The notes beneath the pieces were generated by a model, which saw only the letters and a program-made list of their open reading frames with translations, searched no databases and had not been told where the DNA came from. DNA of 64,000 nucleotides from Flavobacteriales bacterium (GTDB taxonomy: Bacteria; Bacteroidota; Bacteroidia; UBA10329). Where the stretch lies: the NCBI GenBank assembly GCA_020635535.1, contig JACJZP010000009.1:48705-112704 (forward strand). Reading direction: 5' to 3'. Positions 61,811-64,000 of the stretch are shown in pieces. The first letter of the stretch is position 1. Each line of letters begins with the position of its first letter. A program made the translations under genes and the position numbers.

Positions 61811-64000
61811 ATGTCCCGAACTGAAGCTCCGAATCCCAAGCACAACATTATCATAAAAGGGGCGCGGCTGCACAATTTGAAGAACATCGATCTTGTTCTG
61901 CCGCATAAGAAGTTGATCGTCATCACAGGACTTTCAGGTTCCGGGAAATCAACCTTGGCGTTCGATACACTTTATGCGGAAGGACAAAGACGCTACATCG
62001 AAAGTCTTTCTGCCTATGCGCGTCAGTTCTTAGGTAAAATCGATAAACCCGAAGTAGATAGCATTCTGGGCGTTTCACCAGCAATTGCCATCAATCAGCA
62101 GGTGAAATCGAGTAACCCGCGCTCAACGGTTGGGACGAACACAGAGATTTACGATTACCTGAAACTCCTTTACGCTCGAATTGGCCGCACCTTCTCCCCT
62201 GTCTCAGGAAAAGAAGTGAAACGGCATACTATTGATTCTATTACTGAAGCGATTCTGAAACTGAAGGACGGAACCAAAGTGATGATTTTCGCTCCGTTCG
62301 GAACAATGCCCGAAAAGGCGCTGGAAAAGCGCATCGACATACTTCAGCATCAAGGCTACACACGGGTTCAGCTGAATGGTGAAGTCGTTCGTTTGGACAA
62401 AATCCCAGATGGAATCATCAAAAAGGAATACAACGAACTTTCCGTGCTCATCGACCGCTTTGTGGCCGATGGTTCAAAAGAGAACACCCGTGTTGCGGAA
62501 GCCGTTAGAACAGCTTTGGCTGAAGGAAACAACCGCTGTTTCGTCATTTCTGAATTGGATGGAAAGTCGGATGAAACGCATTTCAGTACCGAATTTGAAG
62601 CGGATGGAATGAGGTTTGAAGAGCCATCTGTTCACTTTTTCAGTTTCAATAACCCGTACGGAGCATGCAAGCGATGCGAAGGTTTTGGTAACATAATCGG
62701 CATTGATGAAGACCTGGTGATGCCCGACCGTAGTAAAAGCATTTACGAAGATGGCGTGGTCTGCTGGCGTGGTGAAAGCATGAGCAAGTTCAAAGACCAG
62801 CTCATCCGTTCAGCCAGCAAGTTCGATTTCCCCATACATCGACCGATTTATGAGCTGACCGAAGCGCAGATTCAACTGCTTTGGGACGGTAACCGATACT
62901 TTGACGGGCTGCATGCGTTCTTCCGCATGCTGGAAGAGAACAGCTACAAGATTCAATACCGCGTGATGCTTTCGCGCTATCGCGGAAAGACCGATTGTCC
63001 TGAATGCAGAGGCACCAAACTGCGTAAGGATGCAAACTATGTGAAAATCGGTGGCAAGAGTTTGTCTGATCTAGTGTTGATGCCAATTACCGAACTAGCA
63101 GATTTCTTCGAGACGGTTGAACTCACCGAAACGGAACGCGAAATATCCAAGCGCATTCTGAAGGAAGTCACCACGCGGTTGGGTTTTATGAAGGATGTCG
63201 GATTGGGTTATCTCACGCTCAATCGCCAATCGAACACACTTTCGGGTGGTGAAAGCCAACGTATCAGTCTGGCAAGTTCGTTGGGAAGTTCATTGGTCGG
63301 TTCCATGTACATTCTGGATGAACCGAGTATCGGCCTTCATCCGAAAGACACAGAACGGCTCATTTCCATTCTACAACGCCTGCGCGACATTGGCAACACG
63401 GTAATTGTGGTGGAACACGATGAGGACATTATGCGCGCTGCTGATATGATCGTGGACATTGGTCCCGAAGCGGGAACGCACGGTGGCGAAGTGGTTTTTC
63501 AAGGCACATTGGATGACATGATGAAAGGTGCCGACACGCTTACCACGGGTTATCTCAGCGGCAAACTGGAAATCCCTGTTCCTGAGAAACGCAGAAAATC
63601 CAAGGGCAAACTGAACATCATTGGTGCGCGACAACACAACCTGAAGAATGTGAGTGTTTCGTTCCCGTTAGGATGCCTTACCGTTATTACAGGTGTCAGC
63701 GGTTCTGGAAAGAGTACGCTGATGAAAAGCATCCTCTACCCTTCTCTGAAAAAGCGGTTCGGTGGGTTTGCGGGTAAAACGGGTCAGTTCGAACGATTGG
63801 ATGGCAACATCGATAAGATCGCGGATGTGGAGTTCGTGGATCAAGATCCGATCGGGCGTTCGTCTCGCTCCAATCCTGTTACCTATATAAAGGCGTATGA
63901 CGAGATCCGTTCGCTGTTCTCCGACCAGAAAGCGGCACAACTGCGTGGTTACAAGCCCAAGCATTTCTCCTTTAACGTAGCTGGTGGTCGCTGCGAAGTG
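61811..64000 (+). CDS. uvrA: Excinuclease ABC subunit A, 5' part
   Basis: The frame runs open to the right edge, so about 730 residues of roughly 940 are seen. The first Walker A is ITGLSGSGKSTLAFDTL, followed by ESLSAYARQFLGK, the zinc-finger cysteines in NPYGACKRCEGFG and CPECRGTKL, and the ABC signature LSGGESQRISLASSLGSSL with Walker B MYILDEPSIGLHP. The second ATPase begins with RQHNLKNVSVSFPLGCLTVITG and a second SGSGKST. It scans DNA for bulky lesions with UvrB in nucleotide excision repair. The start at 61811 matches the family N terminus. Confidence 0.97.
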   Translation, partial: MSRTEAPNPKHNIIIKGARLHNLKNIDLVLPHKKLIVITGLSGSGKSTLAFDTLYAEGQRRYIESLSAYARQFLGKIDKPEVDSILGVSPAIAINQQVKSSNPRSTVGTNTEIYDYLKLLYARIGRTFSPVSGKEVKRHTIDSITEAILKLKDGTKVMIFAPFGTMPEKALEKRIDILQHQGYTRVQLNGEVVRLDKIPDGIIKKEYNELSVLIDRFVADGSKENTRVAEAVRTALAEGNNRCFVISELDGKSDETHFSTEFEADGMRFEEPSVHFFSFNNPYGACKRCEGFGNIIGIDEDLVMPDRSKSIYEDGVVCWRGESMSKFKDQLIRSASKFDFPIHRPIYELTEAQIQLLWDGNRYFDGLHAFFRMLEENSYKIQYRVMLSRYRGKTDCPECRGTKLRKDANYVKIGGKSLSDLVLMPITELADFFETVELTETEREISKRILKEVTTRLGFMKDVGLGYLTLNRQSNTLSGGESQRISLASSLGSSLVGSMYILDEPSIGLHPKDTERLISILQRLRDIGNTVIVVEHDEDIMRAADMIVDIGPEAGTHGGEVVFQGTLDDMMKGADTLTTGYLSGKLEIPVPEKRRKSKGKLNIIGARQHNLKNVSVSFPLGCLTVITGVSGSGKSTLMKSILYPSLKKRFGGFAGKTGQFERLDGNIDKIADVEFVDQDPIGRSSRSNPVTYIKAYDEIRSLFSDQKAAQLRGYKPKHFSFNVAGGRCEV

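Noticed and set aside
1..64000. tRNA, rRNA, insertion sequences, prophage, CRISPR
   Set aside because: No clover-leaf-like sequence, transposase, integrase or array was found; intergenic space is too short for most of these.

Overview
The window is a 64 kb piece of a Bacteroidota chromosome, most probably from a free-living, perhaps marine member of the Flavobacteriales (Cryomorphaceae/Schleiferiaceae-like). The evidence is: repeated C-terminal type IX secretion (T9SS) sorting domains, a T9SS plug protein, an outer-membrane beta-barrel/CarboxypepD-type TonB receptor, a GWxTD lipoprotein, Y_Y_Y/propeller sensors, the local order Fur-like regulator - STAS - purA, a six-subunit Na+-NQR, and candidate promoters carrying the Bacteroidota -7 box TAnnTTTG. 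No rRNA, tRNA, CRISPR array, insertion sequence or phage module was seen. This reads as dense core chromosome rather than an island.

Layout. 1-2.1 kb: end of a T9SS-secreted protein, a bTHX ribosomal protein with a histone-H1-like tail, and a YqgE/AlgH protein. 2.0-7.7 kb (minus): six chained genes (penicillin-acylase homologue, membrane protein, patatin, rhomboid, HAD phosphatase, class IV aminotransferase), most joined by 4-base start/stop overlaps. 7.9-13.1 kb (plus): unknown exported protein, a 1061-residue propeller/Y_Y_Y/SpoIIE phosphatase and a TPR protein. 13.1-14.8 kb (minus): a close relative of Porphyromonas peptidylarginine deiminase. 14.9-19 kb (plus): WbqC-like protein, alpha/beta hydrolase, acyl-CoA carboxylase beta, sphingomyelinase-like phosphodiesterase. 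19-21.5 kb (minus): five-haem cytochrome with a T9SS signal and a small exported protein. 21.7-24.9 kb: thrS-infC-rpmI-rplT, with infC starting at AUU. 24.9-29.2 kb (plus): membrane protein, Kazal-domain protein, Fur-like regulator, STAS protein, purA, small Cys-rich membrane protein. 29.2-39.2 kb (minus): apbE, lipoproteins, a vanadium-haloperoxidase homologue, NlpC/P60 peptidase, nqrABCDEF. 39.4-44.3 kb (minus): TonB receptor, PepSY-like lipoprotein, histidine kinase, response regulator. 44.5-46.6 kb (plus): T9SS plug protein and lpxH. 46.6-52.7 kb (minus): gap, M43 metalloprotease, lipA, an unknown exported protein and a 43-residue lipoprotein (with a plus-strand OsmC gene between). 52.9-57.9 kb (plus): ung, a BamA/TamA-like protein, rmuC, GWxTD lipoprotein. 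57.9-61.6 kb (minus): six-PKD secreted protein, small conserved protein, PAP2 phosphatase, ECF sigma factor. 61.8 kb to the end: uvrA, cut by the window.

How the genes fit together. ApbE can load the covalent FMN onto NqrB and NqrC of the neighbouring sodium pump. The T9SS plug protein serves the same export route used by five proteins encoded here. The two-component pair at 42-44 kb appears to control its own gene and the adjacent lipoprotein through tandem ATTCTGAA repeats. The SpoIIE-type phosphatase and the STAS protein could form a partner-switching pathway.

Most notable points: the deiminase retains both the catalytic residues and the two arginines linked to C-terminal-arginine specificity; a multihaem cytochrome carries a cell-surface export signal; the metalloprotease has about 125 residues inserted before its zinc site; a Kazal inhibitor is fused to a T9SS tail; and phrase-like tandem repeats fill several spacers.
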